Below are positions 27,741 through 35,688 of a stretch of 64,000 bases of DNA, one piece after another. Numbering within the stretch: the stretch's first letter is position 1; every line of letters starts with the position of its first letter. Source of the DNA: Bariatricus massiliensis (lineage in GTDB: Bacteria > Bacillota > Clostridia > Lachnospirales > Lachnospiraceae); assembly GCF_900086725.1 (NCBI RefSeq), contig NZ_LT574835.1:210532-274531 (forward strand). Reading direction: 5' to 3'. The notes beneath the pieces are model-generated. The model made no database searches, was not told the origin of the DNA, and was given only the letters and a program-made list of their open reading frames with translations. The position numbers were made by a program, and so were the translations under genes.

Positions 27741-28647
27741 GTGCATTACCTCCCACCAGACTGACATAATAACTCTCAAGACTTTCATCATGTTCCTGCA
27801 CCGAGATAATATCACATTTCTCATCAGCCAGTGTGAGCACCAGCTGTGAAACATTAATTTTCGCATAAACATCCGCAAGCGTGTTGGACAAAACCTCATA
27901 TTCTATATCCATACTGTCCAATACCCGGGACAGTATCTTTGTGTCGGATACCTGTATGCGCATACATTTGCGGCAGGCCGATTCCAGTTCTCTGGCGCTG
28001 ATTTCTTTTACAATGTGTCCATTGTCAATAAATCCATAATGCGTCGCCAGTCTGGACAGCTCATCTAAAATATGGCTTGAAATCAAAACTGTTATCTGGC
28101 GCTCCCGATTCAGCTTCAGAATCAGTTCCCGCATCTCAATGATTCCCTGTGGATCCAGCCCGTTTACTGGTTCGTCCAGTACGAGAAAATCCGGCTCTCC
28201 CGCCAACGCGATGGCAATGCCCAGCCGCTGCTTCATGCCCAGCGAAAAATTTTTTGCTTTCTTGTTTCCGGTATTTTCTAACCCCACAAGTTTTAGGAGT
28301 TCTGGTATATTCTCAAAGGAAGGAATCCCTAAAATCTGATACTGTTCTTTCAGGTTCTCCTCCGCCGTCAAATCAGAATAAATAGATGGACTCTCAACTA
28401 CAGCCCCCATCCTCCTTCTTGATTTAACAATCTTATCCTCTGTGTTTTTGATTCCATACAGGGAATACCCGCCTGCCGTCGGTTTCTGCAGTCCGCATAT
28501 CAGCCGGATCAAAGTAGTCTTTCCTGCACCATTCTTTCCCACAAATCCATAAATGGAGCCCTTCGGCACATGCATAGAAAGATTGTGCAATGCTTTAAAA
28601 TGCCCGTACTGCTTACACAGGGCATCCGTCGTTAAACAAAAGTCCAT
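27733..28647 (-). CDS. ABC transporter ATP-binding protein (BcrA/LanF-like)
   Basis: 304 residues: Walker A GKNGAGKTTL (38-47), Q loop, signature FSLGMKQRLGIAIAL (the LGMKQ variant usual in lantibiotic-immunity ATPases), Walker B FLVLDEPVNGLDP and the H loop LISSHILDEL. It powers the permease encoded next. AAGGAGGC precedes the ATG. The regulator gene lies 97 bases upstream. Confidence 0.92.
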   Translation of the reverse strand: MDFCLTTDALCKQYGHFKALHNLSMHVPKGSIYGFVGKNGAGKTTLIRLICGLQKPTAGGYSLYGIKNTEDKIVKSRRRMGAVVESPSIYSDLTAEENLKEQYQILGIPSFENIPELLKLVGLENTGNKKAKNFSLGMKQRLGIAIALAGEPDFLVLDEPVNGLDPQGIIEMRELILKLNRERQITVLISSHILDELSRLATHYGFIDNGHIVKEISARELESACRKCMRIQVSDTKILSRVLDSMDIEYEVLSNTLADVYAKINVSQLVLTLADEKCDIISVQEHDESLESYYVSLVGGNAHE

Positions 28648-28744
28648 AATTTTCTGCCTCCTTTTTATACCTTTGCTGTCTCTATGATTGTATAAGTAAA
28701 TGGTTAAGGAAGCGGTTAAGAAAACAGTTAAGAAAAGGTAAAGA

Positions 28745-29410
28745 TTATTCTTCCTTCATCTTGAAACCGATGCCCCAAACGGACTCAATATAGTCTTTCC
28801 CCCCGGCGGCCCTCAGCTTCCTCCTCAGATTGCTGATATGCACCTTCAGAGAACCTTCCACACAATCCGGGGTGTCCTCACTGATACGGTCGAGTATGAG
28901 GGATTTCGTGACTACCTGAGAAGGATTCTGCATGAGCAGCTTTAAAATGGCATACTCCGTCTTCGTCAGCCTGACCGGCCGCCCCCCAACGCTGACATTC
29001 AGCGCAGAAATGTCGACTGCGATATCGGCAAAATGAAGTACGGTTCCCCCGCTTCCGCGATGGCAGTCTCTGAGCTGAACCGCTATCCTTGCAAGCAGTT
29101 CTTTTGGGGCAAAAGGTTTCGTGATATAGTCGGCGGCCCCATTCATGAGCAGCTCCACCTTATCGTCCACATCGACTTTAGCGCTCACTACAATAACAGG
29201 AATACCGCGGATTTCTTTCAGAACCTCTTCCCCATTCAATCCTGGCAGCATCAGGTCCAGCAGCACAAGGTCAGGCTTGGCAGACGCGAGTACAAGCAGC
29301 GCCTCCGTCCCCGAATATGCGCGCGTCACACGATACCCCTCCTCCGAAAGCAGTTCTTCCAGCATATTTCCTATATTCATATCGTCATCAATAATCATAA
29401 TATTTTTCAT
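28745..29410 (-). CDS. OmpR/PhoB family response regulator
   Basis: 221 residues: receiver with acidic IIDDDMNIG, phospho-acceptor Asp53 region LVLLDLMLPG, Thr/Ser VVSAK and Lys in ITKPFAPKEL, then a C-terminal winged helix (about 125-220) ending in VWGIGFKMKEE. It likely activates its own operon in response to the kinase at 26012. First gene of the module. Confidence 0.93.
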   Translation of the reverse strand: MKNIMIIDDDMNIGNMLEELLSEEGYRVTRAYSGTEALLVLASAKPDLVLLDLMLPGLNGEEVLKEIRGIPVIVVSAKVDVDDKVELLMNGAADYITKPFAPKELLARIAVQLRDCHRGSGGTVLHFADIAVDISALNVSVGGRPVRLTKTEYAILKLLMQNPSQVVTKSLILDRISEDTPDCVEGSLKVHISNLRRKLRAAGGKDYIESVWGIGFKMKEE

Positions 29411-29461
29411 TTTCTTTCTCCGGGGCTTCTATCATTTAAGTCTATCTATTGTAAAAATACA

Positions 29462-29483
29462 ATAAATATTCTATTGTTGTCAA
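29462..29483 (-). promoter_or_regulatory. Likely promoter of the first two-component/ABC module
   Basis: A perfect TTGACA (29478-29483, minus strand) is followed 16 bases later by a weak TGTATT; about 70 bases ahead of the regulator gene. Confidence 0.4.
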
Positions 29484-29549
29484 ATACATATTGGGGACTG
29501 CCCTTAAAATAAGAACAAAGTGCGGCTGCGAAGCAGCTTTCCTCTGCAC

Positions 29550-29620
29550 ATTGTGTGCATCCCCCCGGAGGGTTTTTGTCATATAGGAAAGTTCAAAGGA
29601 CTTTCCTATATGATAAAAAC
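29550..29620 (-). repeat. Dispersed palindromic repeat, copy 1
   Basis: A 13-bp inverted repeat CATATAGGAAAGT (29580-29592) with ACTTTCCTATATG (29600-29612), extended by near-symmetrical GTTTTT/AAAAAC flanks and a conserved ATTGTGTGCATCC block (29550-29562). A diverged second copy is at 35618-35687. Confidence 0.6.
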
Positions 29621-29648
29621 AGCCCCCGGCATTACTGCCAGAGGCTGT
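29619..29648 (-). terminator. Terminator of hsp20
   Basis: ACAGCC (29619-29624) pairs with GGCTGT (29643-29648), with an inner GGCA/TGCC stem; TTTTTATC follows on the minus strand, 17 bases after the hsp20 stop. Confidence 0.85.
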
Positions 29649-29664
29649 TCGGTAAACCTGACGG

Positions 29665-30114
29665 TTATCCTTCAATCGCTATATATTTTTGCTGTTCTAC
29701 CTGCTTTGCGTCTGCTTTTGGTACTTTTAATCTGAGGATACCGTCTTCAAACTTCGCCTGTATATCCTCCTGCTTTACACCTTCCCCGACATAGAAGCTC
29801 CGTGTACACTGGCCGGTATAGCGCTCTCTGCGGATATATTTGTCCTGTTCCTTCTTTTCTTCCTTCTCTTCATTTCTAGAAGCATTGATAGTAAGATATC
29901 CATTGTCAAGCTTTGCGGAGACATCTTCCTTCTTAAATCCCGGCAGCTCAATGCTTAATTCATAGACTCCATCCGTCTCCCTTACATCCGTCTTCATCAA
30001 CTCTGTTCTATTGTTTCCGCCAAATGGGCTGCGTCTTGTGAAGAACCGATCATTGAACGGGAAATCCATCATCTCATCAAATAAGTTTTCTCCAAAAATA
30101 CTAGGCATTAACAT
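29665..30114 (-). CDS. Hsp20 family small heat-shock protein
   Basis: 149 residues with an alpha-crystallin domain (about 38-145): DVRETDGVYELSIELPGFKKED, then YLTINASR, a charged loop KEEKKEQDKY and RSFYVGEGV, GILRLKVPKAD. Short N-terminal arm FDEMMDFPF. ATP-independent holdase that keeps unfolding proteins soluble under stress. The start is the first ATG after AATGGAGGAATGACTT. Single-gene unit with a CIRCE operator overlapping its promoter. Confidence 0.95.
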   Translation of the reverse strand: MLMPSIFGENLFDEMMDFPFNDRFFTRRSPFGGNNRTELMKTDVRETDGVYELSIELPGFKKEDVSAKLDNGYLTINASRNEEKEEKKEQDKYIRRERYTGQCTRSFYVGEGVKQEDIQAKFEDGILRLKVPKADAKQVEQQKYIAIEG

Positions 30115-30174
30115 AAGTCATTCCTCCATTCTTATATTTGACATTTTATAATGCTTTTCATTTGTTCTATATGT

Positions 30175-30203
30175 ACTATAACACTTATAATTATCACTGT
30201 CAA
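30175..30203 (-). promoter_or_regulatory. Sigma-A promoter of hsp20
   Basis: Minus strand TTGACA (30198-30203), exactly 17 bases, TATAGT (30175-30180). The -35 lies inside the CIRCE element. Confidence 0.85.
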
Positions 30204-30217
30204 CCCCCGAGTGCTAA
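30191..30217. promoter_or_regulatory. CIRCE element (HrcA operator)
   Basis: TTATCACTG - 9 bases - GAGTGCTAA. The right half is a perfect CIRCE half-site and the left matches TTAGCACTC at 7 of 9 positions; spacing is the canonical 9. It overlaps the -35 of hsp20, so HrcA would block RNA polymerase. Confidence 0.85.
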
Positions 30218-30242
30218 TTTTTTTAATTTTTTTGAAGAAATT

Positions 30243-31121
30243 TTATAAACTCTGAAACTGTCCGCAGTAAATATACGCGTCCTCCAGCGTGGCCTCCGCC
30301 AGTGCACATTCCACCTCTGGTTTTTCTTCACTGAGCAGTTTCATCTGTAAGCCACCATCAACATACTGTTTTGCAGAAACGTGATATTTGGTTTCCAACT
30401 CTCTTGCCTGCGCTTCGTTCTTGACAGTACATATCCATACATGCCCCCTGACTTCACTTACCAAATCCCTGACAGCCCCGCTGTAGATCATGGCTCCCTT
30501 TTTCATAATGGCAATCTGATTACAGGTCGCCGCCAAATCCTCCACGACATGAGTGGAGAACAGCACGGTCCTGTCTCTTGAAAAGTCAACAAGAAGATTG
30601 CGGATACGGATGCGCTCCTCCGGATCCAGCCCGGTCGTCGGCTCATCTACAATCAGGAACTTCGGCTCATTCAAAAGAGCTTGAACAAGCCCAACACGCC
30701 TCTTCATCCCCCCCGACAGCTGACGGTTCTTTTTATGCTGGTGTTCTGCCAGACTTGTTTTTTCTAGATAAAAATCAATCCTCTTTCTGCATTCCCGTTT
30801 TTCAATGCCCGACAGCTCGCCCATATATTCCAGACATTCTCTCACCGTCAGGTTCGGATAGAGATTAAGCTCCTGCGGCAGATACCCTATTTTTTTCTGT
30901 AATCTTCTATAGTTCTGTTCCCCATATAAGACGCCATTCATTGTGATGCTTCCTGAGGTTGGCTTAAGAACCGTTACAAGCACACGCATCAAGGTCGTCT
31001 TTCCCGCGCCGTTTTCACCAAGCAGTCCATAAATACCTGAACCGATCGACAGGTTTACATGATCGACTGCCGTTACTTTGTTTTTAAAGGTCACCGTTAA
31101 ATCATTGATATTAATCATCAT
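30243..31121 (-). CDS. ABC transporter ATP-binding protein
   Basis: 292 residues: Walker A GENGAGKTTLM, Q loop GYLPQELNLYPNLTV, signature LSGGMKRRVGLVQALL, Walker B FLIVDEPTTGLDPEERIR and H loop LFSTHVVEDL. A C-terminal extension of about 70 residues is usual in ABC-2 exporters. It energises the two permeases encoded just upstream (stop of the second is 4 bases before this start). AGAGG serves as ribosome binding site. Third gene of a permease-permease-ATPase operon. Confidence 0.92.
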   Translation of the reverse strand: MMININDLTVTFKNKVTAVDHVNLSIGSGIYGLLGENGAGKTTLMRVLVTVLKPTSGSITMNGVLYGEQNYRRLQKKIGYLPQELNLYPNLTVRECLEYMGELSGIEKRECRKRIDFYLEKTSLAEHQHKKNRQLSGGMKRRVGLVQALLNEPKFLIVDEPTTGLDPEERIRIRNLLVDFSRDRTVLFSTHVVEDLAATCNQIAIMKKGAMIYSGAVRDLVSEVRGHVWICTVKNEAQARELETKYHVSAKQYVDGGLQMKLLSEEKPEVECALAEATLEDAYIYCGQFQSL

Positions 31122-31125
31122 TTTA

Positions 31126-31779
31126 TCAGCCTCTTTTCTTCATAATATATGGAATCAATCCAATCATGAGCATCGCAGACAGCGCTCCAGCTAATTTACC
31201 GAACAGCCAGCTTACATCATGCACCTCCATAACATTTCTAAATCCATACGCAAAGATATTAAATTTCCCTAACACGTCTTGACCATACATAGAATTTACT
31301 ACCATCCAAATAATAAGGCTGACCGCGATTCCGCCCCACTGGTTTCCAAAAAGATTAGAAATGGTCATAGACAACGTACTCCAGAATAAAATTGTCCCCG
31401 TTACCGCCAGCATATAAGTTCCATACTCATACCAAAACGATATCCCTATCATATTCTGAGGCCTCTGCCAAAAAAAGAAAAAGAACCCGATATAGGAGAG
31501 GAGATACAGATATAGATTCTGTATCAGCAGCCTCCTCCGTACTGCCTTTACTCTGTTCTTTACCGGAAATAATCTAAATATCTCTCCTCGTCCTCCGCTT
31601 TTTTCCATCACATATGTCTCTGCGCAAAATACAATTGCCAGCAGTGCGATATTCGAGTCCAGCGCTCCCCCTATTTCAAATACTGTCGAAATGCCCCGGA
31701 CCAGACTCAAGATTATCAAAAACATAACTGAATACACTAATTTGTAAAGCGGAAGACATATTTTTATGTCCTGCTTCAA
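31126..31779 (-). CDS. ABC-2 type membrane permease, TTG start
   Basis: About 217 residues with six hydrophobic segments (near 17-35, 45-62, 90-110, 125-150, 158-175, 195-215). The best start is the TTG at 31779: AAGGAGGAG sits 6-7 bases before it and it overlaps the stop of the upstream permease as TTGA. The in-frame ATG at 31800 has no ribosome binding site, and the Shine-Dalgarno would lie inside the gene. No family name recognised beyond permease; likely the second half of a heteromeric exporter. Confidence 0.75.
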   Translation of the reverse strand: MKQDIKICLPLYKLVYSVMFLIILSLVRGISTVFEIGGALDSNIALLAIVFCAETYVMEKSGGRGEIFRLFPVKNRVKAVRRRLLIQNLYLYLLSYIGFFFFFWQRPQNMIGISFWYEYGTYMLAVTGTILFWSTLSMTISNLFGNQWGGIAVSLIIWMVVNSMYGQDVLGKFNIFAYGFRNVMEVHDVSWLFGKLAGALSAMLMIGLIPYIMKKRG

Positions 31780-32858
31780 TAGACTCTCCTCCTTCTCCAT
31801 ATTTCAGTCGTCAGTATCATAATCAGAAATGCCGCAAAAATAAGTGCAATCTGGTTAAGAAGTGCCATGGGCGGCGGTGAAGTGTCAAAGAATTTACCCG
31901 GAAAGCGCACCATAATGGCAAACGGCCTTCCATAATAGCCATATTCCCCGTCCGGTCCCCTGCTCCCCATATTAGAATAAATAATATAGAGAAATATGAG
32001 CGGCACGGCAGGCAGTGGATTTTTAAAAATTAATGCTGCCGCCGCATAAATACAAGTTATCATCAGCATGTTTGGCAGAATATAGCCAGCGGCTGTCTTC
32101 AGAAAATCCCACATGCTTACCGGAAATCCAGCCCTTCTTCCATAAAATTCACACAGTCCTCCAAAAATCATAACAAGAATTCCCCACACTACCATCATTG
32201 CTAAAAAGCCGCCCCCGATTTTCCCACATACATAACCTGCCGCGCTCACAGGCTTCGTGTGCAGCAGCTCATACATATCTTTCCTTGTATCACGGATGAA
32301 CAAAAATGCCAGAAGTACCGCAGAAAAAAAGCCCATTAATAGTCCGCAGAAATCAGCAAATTTTCTGGAAAAATAGAAGGAAAATGAGTGTTCTTTCATA
32401 TTCTCATCTATATACTGGTTGGCTTCTTCTACACTGGCTTTGCGGTACTCGGAAATTTGGAAATAATACTTAATGCCGTACTTCCCATAGAATTCATACT
32501 TATCAATGAGCTCTGCTTCTATCTCTTCGGCAGACATTTTCTTCTGCAGCATTGCATTCAAAATTTGTTCGGCTTCCTGCTCCTTCATCCCCAGCATTTT
32601 CACCATTTCTTTTTTTACGAGCCTGCAGGCCAGCTCCATCTGCTCTTCTTCTGTAGATTCCACGTATCCCTCACTGATATCCGCATCATCAATGTTTTTC
32701 GGATGAAGTCCTTCCATTTCCCGCTCTGACTGAAAATAATGAATCTTCAAGTATGGATTCAGCATCTGATACAACATGAGTATTACAACGATAAGTCCAA
32801 GCCATAAAACCGGATTCTTCAGATAATTTTTTAATTCACGCTTAATGACCGCTTTCAT
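31776..32858 (-). CDS. ABC-2 type transporter permease with large external loop
   Basis: 360 residues: first TM at 17-36, then a roughly 130-residue hydrophilic region (40-165, Glu/Lys-rich) predicted outside the membrane, then five TM segments (about 168-190, 207-240, 255-280, 282-300, 330-350). This layout is that of ABC-2 exporters. GGTGGGAG precedes the ATG. First gene of the exporter operon, downstream of a kinase terminator, so regulated separately from the adjacent two-component pair. Confidence 0.85.
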   Translation of the reverse strand: MKAVIKRELKNYLKNPVLWLGLIVVILMLYQMLNPYLKIHYFQSEREMEGLHPKNIDDADISEGYVESTEEEQMELACRLVKKEMVKMLGMKEQEAEQILNAMLQKKMSAEEIEAELIDKYEFYGKYGIKYYFQISEYRKASVEEANQYIDENMKEHSFSFYFSRKFADFCGLLMGFFSAVLLAFLFIRDTRKDMYELLHTKPVSAAGYVCGKIGGGFLAMMVVWGILVMIFGGLCEFYGRRAGFPVSMWDFLKTAAGYILPNMLMITCIYAAAALIFKNPLPAVPLIFLYIIYSNMGSRGPDGEYGYYGRPFAIMVRFPGKFFDTSPPPMALLNQIALIFAAFLIMILTTEIWRRRRVY

Positions 32859-32911
32859 GTTCTCCCACCTTTCTTTCTATTCTAAAGACAGGATACATTC
32901 CAATTAACAAC

Positions 32912-32953
32912 AAAAAAACAATGCAGGAATGTTTTATGAGCATTCCTGCATTG
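32912..32953 (-). terminator. Terminator of the RR/HAMP kinase pair
   Basis: A perfect 13-bp stem (32919-32931 with 32941-32953), whose right arm lies in the kinase 3' end and whose loop holds the stop codon; a T7 tract follows on the minus strand. Confidence 0.9.
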
Positions 32954-34127
32954 CTGTTGAAAATACGGCCTTCACGCTGGCCCCGCCGGCCCTGCCGTTG
33001 GATACCAGCAGTCTTCCGCCATGATTCTCACAATAAATCCGGCTGATATACATTCCCAGTCCAAAATGATGGAGATTATCCTGTGGATTGGAGTGATAAT
33101 AAGCCTCCGTAACTTTGTCAGTGTCTCCTTTAAATCCACATCCATCGTCAGAAACGGAGATGGACAGTTCCCCTTCGTCTGCCGTAATGTCTACATACAC
33201 CTCATGCGCGGCATAGCGGAAAGCATTAGACAGCAGGTTGTCCGCCACTTCAAGCACGGCTACCTTATCTGCCCAAAGTTTTCTATCCGGTGATTTTTGT
33301 CTCACGAAGCCTTTTTTCTGCGTATCCTTCTCAAATACTTTCATACTGCTTTCAATCTGTCTCGTCAAGAAATTAAGTGTAACTTCACTCCTATCCATAG
33401 TCCGCTCCTCCAGCCGGGGAAGTTTACGCATGCTTTCGATAAACTTTTCCATGCGCTCTATTTGGTTCCTTCCGGCATCTAGCATTTCTACGATTTTTTC
33501 CTTCTCAATTTGTCCTTCAGGGACAAATTCTATCAACATTTCCTGATAGCCTTTCAAAATCGCAAGGGGTGAACGAATATCGTGGGCAATGGCGGCACGC
33601 AGCGCCTTTTCTTCCTCGATCATCTTCCACATATGCCGGTTATTTTCGGCCAGCGCCGCCCGCATTTTATCGAATTCACCACACAATCTGCCCAACTCGT
33701 CACGATTCGAGTAAGTAACTTGAAATTCCAGTTCGTTCTTCGCAATCATTTCCGAGGCAGCAGATAATTCGGCCAGCGGTATTGCTATTTTGTTACGGTA
33801 GAACAATACAACCGCCACAATCATACTGATCACTGAAAGAACAAGAATGCTGTATGTCTGTAAAAAATCGCACAGCTCCGAAAAAAAGACATCTTGCTCC
33901 GTCATATCATACTGGCTGACGCGGGCTACCTTAACTTCATAATTATCATTTTCCGAGGCCATGGCCCTTTCATATTCTTCATCATCAATGTATTTATGCC
34001 AAATCATCTGCTGGGCATCCTCTGCTGCCCCCATGACCAACGCGCCGCATAAAAACCCGAATACCAAACTGACCGTTAAATATAGTATAATTGATTTTTT
34101 AATAGACAGGTTTCTTATTTTTTCCAT
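32934..34127 (-). CDS. HAMP-domain sensor histidine kinase
   Basis: About 397 residues. TM1 (about 12-32), a short external loop (33-90), TM2 (about 92-112), HAMP (about 113-165, IPLAELSAASEMIAKNELEF), HisKA with AIAHDIRSPLAILKGYQEML and HATPase with N box NLLSNAFRYA and FGLGMYISR. It phosphorylates the regulator encoded immediately upstream. The start at 34127 overlaps the regulator 3' end by 13 bases; an alternative in-frame ATG lies at 34145. Pair resembles VanS/BceS-type envelope stress sensors. Confidence 0.9.
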   Translation of the reverse strand: MEKIRNLSIKKSIILYLTVSLVFGFLCGALVMGAAEDAQQMIWHKYIDDEEYERAMASENDNYEVKVARVSQYDMTEQDVFFSELCDFLQTYSILVLSVISMIVAVVLFYRNKIAIPLAELSAASEMIAKNELEFQVTYSNRDELGRLCGEFDKMRAALAENNRHMWKMIEEEKALRAAIAHDIRSPLAILKGYQEMLIEFVPEGQIEKEKIVEMLDAGRNQIERMEKFIESMRKLPRLEERTMDRSEVTLNFLTRQIESSMKVFEKDTQKKGFVRQKSPDRKLWADKVAVLEVADNLLSNAFRYAAHEVYVDITADEGELSISVSDDGCGFKGDTDKVTEAYYHSNPQDNLHHFGLGMYISRIYCENHGGRLLVSNGRAGGASVKAVFSTAMQECS

Positions 34128-34789
34128 CGATATCCCATCCCCCAAACAGTCTCTATATATTCAGTTTCTGTAAGATTCGCGATTTTCTTTCTTATCCGCC
34201 TGATTAGTTCCGTTATCACACGGCTGTCACCCTCTGCATCATATCCGCAGACTTTCTCATAGATACGCTCCTTGTCGAACACCTGCCCGGGATTCATGGA
34301 AAGAAACTCCAAAATATCATATTCCACTCTAGTCAACTGGATTTCTGTTCCCCCTAACTGCACTTTTTTTGCGCTGTAATCAATCATCAGGCCATCCCGG
34401 AATCTATATTCTACATTCCCCCGGTGACGCTCCTCCCGGTTCAAATGCGCAATGATTCTGGCTTCAAGTTCCTTCAGGCTGAACGGCTTCAAAATATAAT
34501 CGTCTCCTCCGGACATAAGGCCGTTCACCTTATCTTCTTCCTCAGCCTTGGCCGTCAGAAATATGATAGGCGCAGATGTCTTGTCCCTTATCTGCCGGCA
34601 CACCTCCAGTCCATCAATTTGGGGCATATTTACATCCAGAAGAATTATGTCAGGGCGCTCCCTGACTTTTTCTATAGCCTCTATACCATTTTCCGCCCTT
34701 GTTACCATATAACCTTTAATTTCAAAATAACTGCCAAGCATTTTCAACAATTCCAAATCATCGTCCACCATCAAAATTTTATACTGCAT
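34115..34789 (-). CDS. OmpR/PhoB family response regulator
   Basis: 224 residues from the ATG at 34789, with GAGGTG 9 bases upstream; the longer in-frame start at 34822 lacks a site. Receiver: MVDDDLELL, phosphorylation Asp in IILLDVNMPQIDG, LTAK, LKPFSLKEL. C-terminal winged helix ends VWGMGYRWKK. Coupled with the HAMP kinase; probable controller of the downstream exporter operon. Confidence 0.93.
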   Translation of the reverse strand: MQYKILMVDDDLELLKMLGSYFEIKGYMVTRAENGIEAIEKVRERPDIILLDVNMPQIDGLEVCRQIRDKTSAPIIFLTAKAEEEDKVNGLMSGGDDYILKPFSLKELEARIIAHLNREERHRGNVEYRFRDGLMIDYSAKKVQLGGTEIQLTRVEYDILEFLSMNPGQVFDKERIYEKVCGYDAEGDSRVITELIRRIRKKIANLTETEYIETVWGMGYRWKK

Positions 34790-34931
34790 TGATTCTTCAC
34801 CTCGATAATTATTATGCCACAAACGCAGAAAAGGAAGCGGCTTCTTGTATGTTCAACACATTCATGCTATTATTTTCAAAGATACCTTTCATTATCATTC
34901 ATTTATTTGCAAAAGTAAAGGAAAATACATT

Positions 34932-35429
34932 ATGACTCACTCCATATATACCGTACACGAAATAGAACCTGTCTATAACGAAGAATCCCGTATTCTAATT
35001 CTGGGAAGCTTTCCCTCCGTGAAATCACGGGAAGCCCAATTTTTCTACGGTCATCCTCAAAACCGTTTCTGGAAGGTACTGTCCACCCTCTTTCATGAAC
35101 CGCTGCCCTTGACAGTGGAAGAGAAAAAGGCAATGCTGCGCTCCCACCACACGGCCGTGTGGGATGTGGTTGCCTCCTGCGAAATTACAGGTTCCAGCGA
35201 CAGCAGCATACGCAATGTAGTACCGGCCGATTTAAAGCGCATTACAGACGCCTCGCCTATCCGCCAGATATTTACCAACGGTGGGACTGCGGATAAGCTA
35301 TATAAAAAGTACTGTCTTCCTCAGACACAGCTTCCGGCAATCCGCCTCCCATCCACCAGCCCTGCCAACGCCGCATGGAACATGGACCGGCTTTTAAGTG
35401 AATGGACTAAAATATTAAATTTTTTATAA
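34932..35429 (+). CDS. DNA-deoxyinosine glycosylase (uracil-DNA glycosylase superfamily)
   Basis: 165 residues from the ATG at 34932 (AAAGGA upstream; the longer frame from 34845 has none). Motifs of this family: ILGSFPSVKSREAQFFYGH, PQNRFWKV, HHTAVWDVVASCEI and LPSTSPANAAW. It excises hypoxanthine (deaminated adenine) or related lesions from DNA in base-excision repair. Stand-alone gene between divergent two-component and tRNA-Arg units. Confidence 0.9.
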   Translation: MTHSIYTVHEIEPVYNEESRILILGSFPSVKSREAQFFYGHPQNRFWKVLSTLFHEPLPLTVEEKKAMLRSHHTAVWDVVASCEITGSSDSSIRNVVPADLKRITDASPIRQIFTNGGTADKLYKKYCLPQTQLPAIRLPSTSPANAAWNMDRLLSEWTKILNFL

Positions 35430-35437
35430 CATATCGC

Positions 35438-35466
35438 TTGACATCCCGGACATGCTATTGTATAAT
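35438..35466 (+). promoter_or_regulatory. Consensus promoter of tRNA-Arg
   Basis: TTGACA (35438-35443), 17 bases, TATAAT (35461-35466): both hexamers and the spacing are perfect sigma-A consensus, 43 bases ahead of the tRNA. Confidence 0.92.
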
Positions 35467-35509
35467 AATTTTTGCTGTGGAACGAAAACAACTTCAGCAA
35501 AATTAATAT

Positions 35510-35583
35510 GTGCGCTTAGCTCAGCTGGATAGAGCGTTTGGCTACGGACCAAAAGGTCGGGGGTTCGAATCCTCTAGCGCACG
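35510..35583 (+). tRNA. tRNA-Arg(ACG)
   Basis: 74 bases with acceptor GTGCGCT/AGCGCAC, D arm AGCTCAGCTGGATAGAGC, anticodon loop CTACGGA (ACG, reads CGU and by inosine CGC/CGA), T arm GGGTTCGAATCC. CCA is not encoded. Confidence 0.96.
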
Positions 35584-35585
35584 GC

Positions 35586-35621
35586 AAAAACCTGCAAGAC
35601 ATATGTCCTGCAGGTTTTTTT
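35586..35621 (+). terminator. Terminator of tRNA-Arg
   Basis: A 14-bp stem with one mismatch around an ATAT loop and a run of seven T, directly after the tRNA. Confidence 0.92.
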
Positions 35622-35687
35622 ATTGCATAGGTAAGTTCTCTGAACTTACCTATGTAGCAAAAGTCTTTCAGGCAGGATGTGCACAAT
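35618..35687 (+). repeat. Dispersed palindromic repeat, copy 2
   Basis: 13-bp inverted repeat CATAGGTAAGTTC (35626-35638) with GAACTTACCTATG (35642-35654), then AAAAG and GGATGTGCACAAT. Same order of elements as the copy at 29550-29620 read on the other strand. It overlaps the 3' side of the PAS kinase gene terminator region. Confidence 0.6.
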
Positions 35688-35688
35688 A

